DNA of 64,000 nucleotides from Pseudomonas capeferrum. GTDB lineage: Bacteria; Pseudomonadota; Gammaproteobacteria; Pseudomonadales; Pseudomonadaceae. The stretch lies in the NCBI RefSeq assembly GCF_000731675.1, contig NZ_JMIT01000004.1:372001-436000 (forward strand), read 5' to 3'. The notes below the pieces were generated by a model. It was not told the origin of the DNA and ran no database searches. It saw nothing but the letters and a program-made list of their open reading frames with translations. Shown here piece after piece: positions 44,051 to 52,732 of this stretch. Position 1 is the first letter of the stretch. Every line of letters begins with the position of its first letter. The translations under genes were made by a program, and so were the position numbers.

Positions 44051-44947
44051 TCAGCAGGCGTACATCGCCAGCTTGCGCTGGATGAAGTCGAGGAAGCACT
44101 GGATGCGCAGCGCCAGCTGGGTGTTGCGGTAATACACCGCATGGATCGGCTGACGGTACCCGTTGTTGGCATCGCCCAGCAGCACCTGCAGGCGGCCGCT
44201 GCGGATGTCTTCGTGGGTCATGAAGTGCGACAGGCTGACGATGCCCTCCCCGGCCAGGGCCAACTGGCGCAGGGTCTCGCCGCTGGAGGCGATCAGCGCG
44301 GGGCGGATCGCCCAGCGGTCGCCCTGGGCATGGCGCAACGGCCAGTGGTTGAGCGACTCAGGCTGGCTGAACCCCAGCAGGCAGTGGTTGGCCAGGTCTT
44401 CGACGTGCTGCGGCGTGCCATGGCGTTCCAGGTAGGTAGGGCTGGCCAGCACCTGCACCGGGCTGCAGCCCAGATTGCGGGCGTGCAGGCTGGAATCGGC
44501 CAGCTCACCGATGCGGATCGCCACATCGGTGCTTTGCTCCAGCAGGTCGATGATCAGGTCGTCGGTGTTGAGTTCCAGCTCGATGCCGGGGTACTGGCGG
44601 CGGAATTCGCCGATCCAGGGCAGGATGGCATGCAGCATGAACGGCGCAGCGGCGTTGATGCGCAGGCGCCCGGTGGCGGTCTGGCGGTTCATCGACAGGC
44701 GCTCTTCCATCTCGTCCATCTGTTCCAGAATCACCCGCGAGCGCGCCAGGAAGAAACGGCCTTCTTCGGTCAGGTCCATGCGCCGGGTGGTGCGGTTGAC
44801 CAAGGTGGTGCCGAGTTTGGCCTCCAGGCGCGACAGGGTGCGGCTGACGGCGGACGGGGTCTGGCCCATCTGCTCGGCAGCGGCGGAGATCGAACCGCAG
44901 TCGATCACGGCGACGAATACCTGGAGTTCTTCGGATCGGGTTTTCAC
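44051..44947 (-). CDS. LysR-family regulator
   Basis: 298 residues from a GTG start. HTH QMGQTPSAVSRTLSRLEAKL and LysR effector domain; the early SEELQVFVAVIDCGSISAAA is the usual start. It is 91 bases after mdaB on the same strand and could regulate it, as LysR genes next to mdaB-like quinone reductases are common. Target and effector are not proven. Confidence 0.85.
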   Translation of the reverse strand: MKTRSEELQVFVAVIDCGSISAAAEQMGQTPSAVSRTLSRLEAKLGTTLVNRTTRRMDLTEEGRFFLARSRVILEQMDEMEERLSMNRQTATGRLRINAAAPFMLHAILPWIGEFRRQYPGIELELNTDDLIIDLLEQSTDVAIRIGELADSSLHARNLGCSPVQVLASPTYLERHGTPQHVEDLANHCLLGFSQPESLNHWPLRHAQGDRWAIRPALIASSGETLRQLALAGEGIVSLSHFMTHEDIRSGRLQVLLGDANNGYRQPIHAVYYRNTQLALRIQCFLDFIQRKLAMYAC

Positions 44948-45038
44948 GCGCTTGGCCTTGGCTGGAGTGTGCGGTGATAGATAGCGGGTCAGTCGGGTCT
45001 GTGCAAGGTGGCTGCTGTGCAGCCCCTGTCACAGGCGC

Positions 45039-45629
45039 TTACGCAGCCTTGCCAAACACCTTGCCCAGGTGCGCTTCATAAGCGGCCAACGCCGCTGGTA
45101 CATCCGGGCGCTTCATTACATCCACCGCCAGGAAGGTCGGCAACCCGGTCATGCCGAGGAACTGGTTGGCCTTGTGGAACGGGAAGTACACGGCGTCCAC
45201 ACCCTTGCCCTCGAAGAAATCGCCAGGGTTGTCGAACGCTTGCTGCGGGGCATTCCAGGTCAGCGACAGCATGTACTGCTTGCCCTGGATCAGGCCACCG
45301 CTGCCGTACTTCTGCGAAGCATCCGAGCGGGTCCGGCCGTCGCTGGCGTACAGGCTGCCGTGCCCTTCGGTGAAGACATCATCGATGTACTTCTTCACCG
45401 TCCACGGTGCGCCCATCCACCAACCGGGCATCTGGTAGATCACCACATCCGCCCAGAGGAACTTCTCGACCTCCTCCTGCACGTCGTAGCCACCATCGAT
45501 GAAGGTCTGGCGCACGTCGAAACCGGCACGGTCCAGATGAGCGAGCGCCGCTTCGTGCAGGGTCGCGTTGAGGCGGCCATCGGAGTGAGCGAACTGTTTA
45601 CCGCCGTTGAGCAAAAGGATCTTTTTCAT
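45039..45629 (-). CDS. mdaB: NAD(P)H-quinone reductase MdaB family
   Basis: 196 residues, flavodoxin-like fold. FLWADVVIYQMPGWWMGAPW is the conserved FAD-pocket stretch of MdaB/NQO1-like reductases; LLNGGKQFAHSDGRLN is the N-terminal phosphate loop. It reduces quinones by two electrons and limits redox cycling. In E. coli mdaB lies next to the quinol monooxygenase gene ygiN; here a YgiN-like gene lies divergent at 45825. Confidence 0.9.
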   Translation of the reverse strand: MKKILLLNGGKQFAHSDGRLNATLHEAALAHLDRAGFDVRQTFIDGGYDVQEEVEKFLWADVVIYQMPGWWMGAPWTVKKYIDDVFTEGHGSLYASDGRTRSDASQKYGSGGLIQGKQYMLSLTWNAPQQAFDNPGDFFEGKGVDAVYFPFHKANQFLGMTGLPTFLAVDVMKRPDVPAALAAYEAHLGKVFGKAA

Positions 45630-45824
45630 GCTGGCCTCGATGTGTCGATGTCGATCCGAGGCCTGATTGCCTTGATCGAGTCAAATGGGATGACCGGCAG
45701 ATTAGGGAGTCGCTGGCCTGGGAAAAAGCAGGCATGAGGCAAAATACAATTGACTTGAAATCACGAATGACCAAGCCATTATTGCCTTAGAATCGTTTCA
45801 TCATTCACCAGCGAGTAGCGATCC

Positions 45825-46139
45825 ATGAGCGAGCAGTACGCTTTTATCCTCAAAGCCAAGACCCGCCCGGAAATGGCCGAAGCCTTCGAAACCCTATTCC
45901 GCGCCTATGTCGAACCAAGCCGCCAGGAGCCGGGCTGTATCGAGTACCACATGCTGCGCGACAAGGCCGACCCCAGCCTGTTCGTGTTCTACGAGGTGTG
46001 GGCAGACAAGGCGGCACTGGATGTGCACTCGGCCCTGCCGCACATGGCCGCGTTCTTCGAAAAGCGCATGGACTACCTGGAGCGCGAATTCGATGTCCAG
46101 TTGATCGACATGCTCAGCGCCGCCTCTGCTAACCGTTGA
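45825..46139 (+). CDS. YgiN-like antibiotic biosynthesis monooxygenase
   Basis: 104 residues, single ABM ferredoxin-like barrel: FILKAKTRPEMAEAFETLFR, then EPGCIEYHMLRDKADPSLFV and FYEVWADKAAL. Members act as cofactor-free quinol monooxygenases, as YgiN does on menadiol. It is divergent from mdaB, suggesting a joint quinone redox role. Its end overlaps by 11 bases the end of the convergent TauE gene. Confidence 0.87.
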   Translation: MSEQYAFILKAKTRPEMAEAFETLFRAYVEPSRQEPGCIEYHMLRDKADPSLFVFYEVWADKAALDVHSALPHMAAFFEKRMDYLEREFDVQLIDMLSAASANR

Positions 46140-46893
46140 TCAGCAAATGGCCGCCGAGCACGGCCAGGCCGATGAAGAAGCAGCGTTTGAACAGCGCCGC
46201 GCTGATGCGCTGGCGCAACCACTGGCCCGCCAGCATGCCCACCAGCGCTGGCGCCAGCATCAGCAATGACGCACCCAGCGCCTGGCCGCCCAAAGCATCT
46301 TGCCCGGCCAGGCCCAGGGCCAATGCCACGGTCGAGACCGTGAACGCCAGGCCCAGCGCCTGGATCATCTCGTCACGGTTCAAACCCAGGCTTTGCAGGT
46401 ACGGCACTGCCGGCATCACGAACACCCCGGTAGCGGCCGTTACCACGCCCGTCACCAGCCCGCAGATCGGCCCTAGCCACCACTCCCGCCTGTGCGCCAC
46501 GCTCAGCCCAGGGCCAATCAGCCCATACACGGCATAGGCCACCAGCGCTGCGCCAAGCGCATGCACCGCCCAGGGGCCGCTGTTGATGCCCAGCCAGGCG
46601 CTGCCGGCCAGGGTGCCGACGAAGATCATCGCCAGCATTGGCCCCAGCCGCCGCAGCAGTGCCAGCAGATGGCCCCCGGCCGCCAGTTGCCAGAGGTTGG
46701 TGAGGGTCGAAGGTACGATCAACAAGGCGGCAGCCTGCGCGGGCGGCATAGCCAGCCCCAGCAGCCCCATGGCGATGGTCGGCAGCCCGAGGCCGATGAC
46801 ACCTTTGACGGTGCCTGCCAGCAGGAAGGTAATCACCACCAGCAGCGTCAATGCCGGGCCGAGGGTCTGATAGAACGCGATCAAGGTATTCAT
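46129..46893 (-). CDS. TauE/SafE-family sulfite or organic anion exporter
   Basis: 254 residues, about eight membrane helices in two repeats, with GTVKGVIGLGLPTIAMGLLG in the first repeat and GLVTGVVTAATGVFVMPAVP in the second, the family signature. Likely exports sulfite, sulfoacetate or a related anion. A LysR gene is divergent, 77 bases away, and is the likely regulator. Confidence 0.87.
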   Translation of the reverse strand: MNTLIAFYQTLGPALTLLVVITFLLAGTVKGVIGLGLPTIAMGLLGLAMPPAQAAALLIVPSTLTNLWQLAAGGHLLALLRRLGPMLAMIFVGTLAGSAWLGINSGPWAVHALGAALVAYAVYGLIGPGLSVAHRREWWLGPICGLVTGVVTAATGVFVMPAVPYLQSLGLNRDEMIQALGLAFTVSTVALALGLAGQDALGGQALGASLLMLAPALVGMLAGQWLRQRISAALFKRCFFIGLAVLGGHLLING

Positions 46894-46970
46894 GCCGCCA
46901 TGATGGCGTGCGGCTGGCTGGCTGAAAATCTGCCATATACTCAGCCAGACTATCGCCAGGACAGAGGCAC

Positions 46971-47870
46971 ATGCACTTCGACCTGATTGACCTCGCGCTT
47001 TTCCGGCACACCCTGGAGTGCGGCAACATCACTGCCGGCGCGCGCCGCAGCCACCTGTCGCTGCCCGCTGCCAGCGCCCGTATTCGCGCCATGGAAGCCT
47101 CCCTGGGTACACCGCTGCTCGCGCGTAATCGCCGTGGCGTACAGCCGACCCCAGCCGGCCAAGCGTTGCTGCAACATGCCCGGCTGATCGGGCAGCAGGT
47201 CGAGCGCCTGCAGTTCGACCTGGCTCACTATGCCCAGGGCCTGCAAGGCCAGGTACGGCTGCTGTGCAACACGGCGGCGCTGACCGAATACTTGCCCGAG
47301 TTGCTGGCCTGCTACCTCGCCGACCACCCCGCCGTCAGTGTCGATGTCCAGGAGCTGCCGAGCTTGCACATCGTGCAATCGATCACTCAGGGCATGGCGG
47401 ACCTGGGGATCATCTCGAGCGCAGCGCCCAGTGAGCATCTGCAGACCCTGCCGTTTCGCGATGACCCACTGGTGCTGGTGACACCCCTTGAGCACCCCTT
47501 GGCGGCGCACCCTGCCCCGAGCTTCATCGACAGCCTCGCCCATGGCCATGTCGGGCTGGGGGCGGACAGCGCCTTGGCGTTGTACCTGGAGGAACAGGCA
47601 CTGCGTGCGGGCAGGCGTATGCGCGTACGGGTGCGGGCCGATGGCTTCGATGGGGTGCTGCGCATGGTCGCGGGCGGCGCGGGGGTGGGGGTGGTGCCAC
47701 TGGCTTCGGTGAAGCGCTGGCAAGGGCTGTTGCCGCTGCACTGGGTGGCGCTGCACGAGGGCTGGGCCAATCGCCGGCTGCTGGTGTGTGCACGGGACTT
47801 CGCCGCATTGCCGGGGTATGCCGCGGGTTTGGTCAGGCGCTTGACCAGCCGGCCAAGCGCGGTTTTGTAG
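46971..47870 (+). CDS. LysR-family regulator, divergent from TauE gene
   Basis: 299 residues. The HTH reads LECGNITAGARRSHLSLPAA, SARIRAMEASLG, close to LysR proteins that sit beside TauE exporters. The effector domain is complete. Short divergent gap with the exporter gene points to it as target. It is followed after 81 bases by the lipid cluster, which has its own ribosome site but may share transcription. Confidence 0.83.
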   Translation: MHFDLIDLALFRHTLECGNITAGARRSHLSLPAASARIRAMEASLGTPLLARNRRGVQPTPAGQALLQHARLIGQQVERLQFDLAHYAQGLQGQVRLLCNTAALTEYLPELLACYLADHPAVSVDVQELPSLHIVQSITQGMADLGIISSAAPSEHLQTLPFRDDPLVLVTPLEHPLAAHPAPSFIDSLAHGHVGLGADSALALYLEEQALRAGRRMRVRVRADGFDGVLRMVAGGAGVGVVPLASVKRWQGLLPLHWVALHEGWANRRLLVCARDFAALPGYAAGLVRRLTSRPSAVL

Positions 47871-47951
47871 GCGCGCAAATTTGGCGACCGCGCTTGCCGC
47901 CAGGCGGGCTCTTTGCCCACAATCAGGCTGCACCAAGAAAAGGAGTTTCCA

Positions 47952-48557
47952 GTGCCATCGATCTACCAGCTCAAGCCCCGCTTCCAGGCCCTGCTCCGCC
48001 CCGGCGTGAAGCGCCTCCACGAGCGCGGCGTCACCGCCAATCAGGTCACCGTCGCCGCCGGCCTGGTGTCGGTCATGCTGGGCCTGCTGCTGGCAGGCCT
48101 CAGCCACATCACTTGGCTGTTCATCCTGATCCCGGTGTGGATGCTGCTGCGCATGGCCCTCAATGCCGTCGACGGCATGCTTGCGCGCGAATTCGGCCAG
48201 CAATCCAGGCTCGGCGCCTACCTCAACGAACTGTGCGACGTGATCGCCGACGCCGCGCTGTACCTGCCCTTCGCCCTGTTGGCCGGCGTCTGGCCGAGCC
48301 TGGTGGTGCTGGTGGTACTGAGCGCCACGGTGAGCGAATACGCCGGGGTAATGGGCCCGCTGGCAGGCGCATCCAGGCGCTACGACGGGCCGATGGGCAA
48401 GAGCGACCGGGCATTTGCCTTCGGCGTGCTGGGCACCGCCGTAGCCTTCGGCCTGCTCGACGCCAACTGGCTGAACGGCCTCTTGCTGGTCATCTTCGCG
48501 CTCTCGCTCTATACCCTCTACAACCGGGTTCGCCGAGGGTTGGCCGAAGCCCGCTGA
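47952..48557 (+). CDS. CDP-alcohol phosphatidyltransferase-family protein (YnbA-like)
   Basis: 201 residues, five or six membrane helices, GTG start with AAAGGAG 6 bases upstream. The family motif D-x2-D-G-x2-A-R-x8-G-x3-D-x3-D reads N-A-V-D-G-x2-A-R-x8-G-x3-N-x3-D: the first and third Asp are Asn. Asp residues bind two metals and activate the hydroxyl acceptor, so the reaction may differ from normal phospholipid head-group transfer. It heads a tight six-gene lipid cluster that resembles E. coli ynbABCD. Confidence 0.83.
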   Translation: MPSIYQLKPRFQALLRPGVKRLHERGVTANQVTVAAGLVSVMLGLLLAGLSHITWLFILIPVWMLLRMALNAVDGMLAREFGQQSRLGAYLNELCDVIADAALYLPFALLAGVWPSLVVLVVLSATVSEYAGVMGPLAGASRRYDGPMGKSDRAFAFGVLGTAVAFGLLDANWLNGLLLVIFALSLYTLYNRVRRGLAEAR

Positions 48558-48586
48558 GCCCATCGCCCCGGACAAGGATTCTCGCC

Positions 48587-50344
48587 ATGCGCCAAGCGCA
48601 ATCGCTGCATTTCTCCACCCATGACGGTGTCGAGCTGCACTACCGTCATTGGCCCGCTACCCGCAACGAACACCAGCCACGCCGTGCCGTGGTGATGTTC
48701 CACCGTGGCCACGAACACGGTGGGCGCATGGCCCACCTGGCCGACGAACTGGACATGCCGGGCTACGACTTTTTCGCCTGGGACGCCCGCGGCCACGGCC
48801 AGTCGCCGGGTGCCCGCGGCGACAGCCCGGGGTTCGCCACCAGCGTGCGCGACGTGCAGACCTTCATCGAGCATCTGCAGAGCGTGCATGGCATCGCCGA
48901 GCAGGACATGGTGGTGCTGGCGCAAAGCGTCGGTGCCGTACTGATCGCCACCTGGGCGCACGACTACGCGCCCAAGGTGCGCTGCCTGGTGCTGGCCTCG
49001 CCGGCGTTCAAGGTCAAGCTGTACATGCCCTTCGCACGCCCTGGCCTGAAACTGCTCAAGGCCGTGCGCGGCAACTTCTTCGTCAACAGCTACGTCAAGC
49101 CGCGCCTGCTCACCCACGACCCCGAGCGGGTCATGTCGTATGTGGCCGACCCGCTGATCAGCCGGCCGATTTCGGTGACCATGCTGTTGGGCCTGTACGA
49201 CGCGGCCGACCGCGTAGTGGCGGACGCCCAGGCGATCCAGGTGCCGACCCAGCTGCTGGTCTCGGGTGCCGACCTGGTGGTCGAGCGCAAACCGCAGGTG
49301 CGCTTCTTCGAGCGCCTGGGCAGCGCGCGCAAGGAAATGCACACCCTCCCAGGCTTCTTCCACGACACCCTCGGTGAGCGCGACCGCGCCCATGCACTCA
49401 GGCGTATCGAGCGTTTCGTCGGGCATTGCTTCGACAGCCCTGTGCAGGCCCCTTCGCTGCTCGATGCCGACAAGGTCGGCGCCAGCTGCGCAGAGGCCGA
49501 GAGCCTGGCCGCGCCCTTGCCGCACAACTCGCCCCGCGACCTCTACTGGCGTGCCACCCGCGCCGGCCTGCGCCTGGGCCAAGGGCTGGCCGAAGGCGTG
49601 AAGCTGGGGTTCGACACCGGCTTCGACTCCGGCAGCACCCTCGACTACGTCTACCGCAACCAGGCAACAGGCAAAGGCACGCTGGGCCGCATGATCGACC
49701 GCAACTACCTCGACGCCATTGGCTGGCGCGGCATACGCCAGCGCAAAGTGCACGTCGAAGCGCTGCTGCGCGAGGCCATCACCCGCCTGCGCGCGCAGCA
49801 ACGGCCGGTGCATATCGTCGACATCGCCGCCGGCCATGGTCGCTACATCCTCGAAGCCCTGCAGGACCTCGAACAACTGCCAGACTCGATCCTGCTGCGC
49901 GACTACAGCGAGCTGAACGTGCAACAAGGCAGCGCATTGATCGCCGAAAAAGGCCTGGCCGAGGTTGCCCGCTTCGTCCAGGGCGATGCCTTCGACCGCG
50001 CCAGCCTCGCGGCGCTGCAGCCAGGCCCTACGCTGGCGGTGGTATCCGGCCTGTACGAACTGTTCCCCAGCAACACCCAGGTAGGCAACTCTCTCGCTGG
50101 CCTGGCCGATGCCGTCGAAGAGGGCGGTTACCTGGTCTACACCGGCCAGCCCTGGCACCCGCAACTGGAAATGATCGCCCGCGCCCTGACCAGCCACCGC
50201 GGCGGCGAAGCGTGGGTAATGCGCCGGCGCAGCCAGGCAGAGATGGACCAACTGGTCGAGGCGGCGGGCTTTCGCAAGCTGGCCCAGCGCATCGACGAAT
50301 GGGGCATCTTCAGCGTCAGCCTGGCGCAACGGGTGCGTGAATGA
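48587..50344 (+). CDS. Fused alpha/beta hydrolase - SAM methyltransferase (YnbC-like)
   Basis: 585 residues in two parts. Residues 1 to about 310 are a serine hydrolase of the monoacylglycerol lipase type, with FHRGHEHGGR as oxyanion loop, LAQSVGAVL as nucleophile elbow and LPGFFHD as the His loop. From about 330 a class I methyltransferase follows, with HIVDIAAGHGRYI as SAM motif and GLYELFP as the post-II strand. A single protein that both cleaves an acyl ester and methylates is unusual; E. coli YnbC has the same layout. The stop overlaps the next gene by 4 bases. Confidence 0.88.
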   Translation: MRQAQSLHFSTHDGVELHYRHWPATRNEHQPRRAVVMFHRGHEHGGRMAHLADELDMPGYDFFAWDARGHGQSPGARGDSPGFATSVRDVQTFIEHLQSVHGIAEQDMVVLAQSVGAVLIATWAHDYAPKVRCLVLASPAFKVKLYMPFARPGLKLLKAVRGNFFVNSYVKPRLLTHDPERVMSYVADPLISRPISVTMLLGLYDAADRVVADAQAIQVPTQLLVSGADLVVERKPQVRFFERLGSARKEMHTLPGFFHDTLGERDRAHALRRIERFVGHCFDSPVQAPSLLDADKVGASCAEAESLAAPLPHNSPRDLYWRATRAGLRLGQGLAEGVKLGFDTGFDSGSTLDYVYRNQATGKGTLGRMIDRNYLDAIGWRGIRQRKVHVEALLREAITRLRAQQRPVHIVDIAAGHGRYILEALQDLEQLPDSILLRDYSELNVQQGSALIAEKGLAEVARFVQGDAFDRASLAALQPGPTLAVVSGLYELFPSNTQVGNSLAGLADAVEEGGYLVYTGQPWHPQLEMIARALTSHRGGEAWVMRRRSQAEMDQLVEAAGFRKLAQRIDEWGIFSVSLAQRVRE

Positions 50345-51669
50345 ACCCACCGCGTGAGCCCGGGCTGATCCGCCGTGGCGTGCTCTGGCTCCTGCTGCTG
50401 GGGCCGTTCTTCTTCCTCAGCTATGGGCTGGTGAACACCCACACCGCCGGGCGCAGTGATGTCGGCAGCCTGGTGTTCGGCTGGGAACAGCACATGCCGC
50501 TGTGGCCGTGGACGATCATCCCGTACTGGTCGATCGACCTGCTGTATGGCTTGTCGTTCCTGCTGCCGCGCACCCGCCGGGAGATGGACCGGCATGCCCT
50601 GGCGTTGCTCACGGCACAGGTGATCAGCGTGAGCTGCTTCTTGCTCTGGCCGCTGCGCTTCACCTTCGAACGGCCCGAGATAGGTGGGCTGTATGGCGGG
50701 TTGTTCGATGTGCTGATGGGCTTCGACAAGCCTTACAACCAGGCGCCATCGCTGCATATCGCCTTGCTGGTGATCATCTGGGCGATGTTCGCCCGGCACG
50801 TGCACCGCCAGCCCTGGCGCTGGGCCATGCACAGCTGGATGGCGCTGATCGGCGTGTCGGTGCTGACCACCTGGCAGCATCATTTCATCGACGTGCCCAC
50901 CGGCGCGTTGGCGGGGTTTGCCTGCCTGTGGCTATGGCCGCGCCAAGGGCTGTTGCCGTGGCAGCAGGCGCGGCTGGCGCGCGATCGTAAATGTTGGCGG
51001 CTTGCGCTCTACTACGGTTTGGGGGCGTTGCTGTGCGCGCTGGCGGTGTTCACGGCAGGTGGCGCATGGCTGTGGTTGGCATGGCCTGGCGTCGCGCTGC
51101 TGCTGGTGGCGCTGAACTACAGCGTGTTCGGTGCCGGCGGTTTTCAGAAAGACACGCAGGGGCGCTTGTCGGCTGCTGCCTCCTGGCTGATGGCGCCCTA
51201 CCTGATCGGGGCGTGGATCAACTCACGGCTATGGACCTGGCGCCGTCCGCAGCCAGACGCGGTATGTGACGGTGTATTCCTGGGGCGGCTACCTGGGCGT
51301 GGCGAAGGTGGGCAGTTCGCTGCCATCGTCGACCTTTGCGCAGAGCTGCCGCGCCGTTCGGCCGGCACTGGCCCCTTCGCGCAGCAGGGCTATCGAGCGC
51401 TCGCCACCCTGGACCTGATCGCCCCCGACAGCACCCTGCTGCACGACGCCGCCGCCGCCATCGAGCAACTGCGCCCTCAAGGCCCCTTGCTGGTCTGCTG
51501 CGCCTTGGGTTACTCGCGCAGCGCCAGCGCCGTGGCGGCGTGGCTACTGCTCACTGGCCGCTGCCCCGACGCAGAGCAAGCCGAGCAGCGGGTTCGCCAG
51601 GCCCGCCCTGGCGTGGTCTTGCACCCCGCCCATCGGCAGGTGCTGCAACAGCTAGGCGCGCAGCGATGA
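50341..51669 (+). CDS. PAP2 phosphatase fused to dual-specificity phosphatase (YnbD-like)
   Basis: 442 residues. Residues 1 to about 290 are membrane-embedded PAP2 lipid phosphatase, with KPYNQAPSLH (variant of PSGH) and HHFIDVPTG. From about 300 a cytosolic dual-specificity phosphatase follows, CDGVFLGRLP and LVCCALGYSRSASA. The DSP loop H-C-x5-R has Cys in place of His but keeps the nucleophile Cys and Arg. E. coli YnbD has the same fusion. It starts by ATGA overlap after the hydrolase-methyltransferase and ends with ATGA overlap to the next gene. Confidence 0.88.
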   Translation: MNPPREPGLIRRGVLWLLLLGPFFFLSYGLVNTHTAGRSDVGSLVFGWEQHMPLWPWTIIPYWSIDLLYGLSFLLPRTRREMDRHALALLTAQVISVSCFLLWPLRFTFERPEIGGLYGGLFDVLMGFDKPYNQAPSLHIALLVIIWAMFARHVHRQPWRWAMHSWMALIGVSVLTTWQHHFIDVPTGALAGFACLWLWPRQGLLPWQQARLARDRKCWRLALYYGLGALLCALAVFTAGGAWLWLAWPGVALLLVALNYSVFGAGGFQKDTQGRLSAAASWLMAPYLIGAWINSRLWTWRRPQPDAVCDGVFLGRLPGRGEGGQFAAIVDLCAELPRRSAGTGPFAQQGYRALATLDLIAPDSTLLHDAAAAIEQLRPQGPLLVCCALGYSRSASAVAAWLLLTGRCPDAEQAEQRVRQARPGVVLHPAHRQVLQQLGAQR

Positions 51670-52097
51670 GCCTGCACCTGATCGCCAGCCTGCTGGCCCG
51701 TGGCCGTCAGCTGGAGCACCTGTCGGACGGCATCACCCTGTTGGCCCTGGGCTATGGCCTGGCCCCCTTGCTGGGCGCACAACTGCCTGCCCTGGCCAGC
51801 CTGTTGTGCGCCGTGTTGCTGGTGCTGGGTGTGCTGCACAAGTACTGGGCCATCCGCGTCGCGCTGGACGCCGAGCTGTTCGCCCGCCTCGCCAGCAGCC
51901 CTGACCTGCCAGCCGACACCCAGGCCCTGGACCGCGCCCTGTTCGACCTCAACCTCAAACCGCATGCCACCGACAGCCGCGACTGGCCCGCCCGCAGCCA
52001 CGCCGCGCTGGCCCTGCTGCGCCGTCAGGCCGCGTGCCTGGGCCTGCAACTGTCGCTGACCTTGGCTACCCTGCTGACACTGCCTTTTACCGGATGA
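51666..52097 (+). CDS. Small membrane protein of the lipid cluster
   Basis: 143 residues, not recognised. It has a hydrophobic pair of helices (about 20-60: ITLLALGYGLAPLLGAQLPA, LASLLCAVLLVLGVL) and a hydrophobic C-terminus (LQLSLTLATLLTLPF) with a charged middle (LDRALFDLNLKPHATDSRDW). It overlaps the preceding gene by 4 bases and is 10 bases from the acyltransferase gene, so it is cotranscribed with them. A membrane-bound accessory role is a guess. Confidence 0.75.
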   Translation: MSLHLIASLLARGRQLEHLSDGITLLALGYGLAPLLGAQLPALASLLCAVLLVLGVLHKYWAIRVALDAELFARLASSPDLPADTQALDRALFDLNLKPHATDSRDWPARSHAALALLRRQAACLGLQLSLTLATLLTLPFTG

Positions 52098-52107
52098 CTA
52101 CCGCCCC

Positions 52108-52731
52108 ATGCTTGCGACCCTGACCGCCTTCGTCATCACCTCCGCCGCCCGGCTGATCACCGGTGCCCGTGCCTTGTGGCTCGGCTGCACGCCGTTGCCG
52201 GTGCAACGCCTGTACTTCGCCAACCACAGCAGCCACGGCGACTTCGTGCTGCTGTGGGCGTCGCTGCCAGAACCCCTGCGCAAGCGCACCCGCCCAGTGG
52301 CCGGAGCCGACTACTGGGCAAAGCCCGGCATCCGCGATTTTCTCATCCGCAAAGTCTTCAACGGCATATTGATCGAGCGACAGCGCACAGAAGGCCAAGG
52401 CAGCCCCCTGCAGCCAATACTCGAAGCGGTGGCCCAAGGCGACTCGTTGATCTTCTTCCCGGAGGGCACCCGCAACCTTGGCGACGAACCGCTCATGCCG
52501 TTCAGAAGCGGGCTGTTCCACCTGGCCGCAGCCAACCCCGAGGTCGAGCTGGTGCCTGTGTGGATCGCCAACCTCAACCGGGTCATGCCAAAGGGCCGCG
52601 CCCTGCCATTGCCGCTGCTGTGCACATTGAGCTTCGGCGAACCCCTGAACCTGCACGCTGATGAAAGCAAGCAGGCCTTTCTGCAGCGGGCCAGCCAGGC
52701 CCTGCTGAACCTGGCGCCGAAGGATGCCTGA
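52108..52731 (+). CDS. Lysophospholipid acyltransferase (PlsC-like)
   Basis: 207 residues. NHSSHGDF (39-46) is the catalytic N-H-x4-D motif and FFPEGTRNLG the acceptor-binding motif of the PlsC/LPLAT family. It transfers an acyl group to a lyso-lipid or related alcohol. E. coli ynbABCD lacks such a gene, so this is an added step in the pseudomonad cluster. The next gene begins 1 base after its stop. Confidence 0.88.
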   Translation: MLATLTAFVITSAARLITGARALWLGCTPLPVQRLYFANHSSHGDFVLLWASLPEPLRKRTRPVAGADYWAKPGIRDFLIRKVFNGILIERQRTEGQGSPLQPILEAVAQGDSLIFFPEGTRNLGDEPLMPFRSGLFHLAAANPEVELVPVWIANLNRVMPKGRALPLPLLCTLSFGEPLNLHADESKQAFLQRASQALLNLAPKDA

Positions 52732-52732
52732 C

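Noticed and set aside
47786..48586. In-frame extension of the hydrolase-methyltransferase gene upstream
   Set aside because: It overlaps the LysR and CDP-alcohol transferase genes in another frame and has no family similarity; the ATG at 48587 gives a normal hydrolase start.
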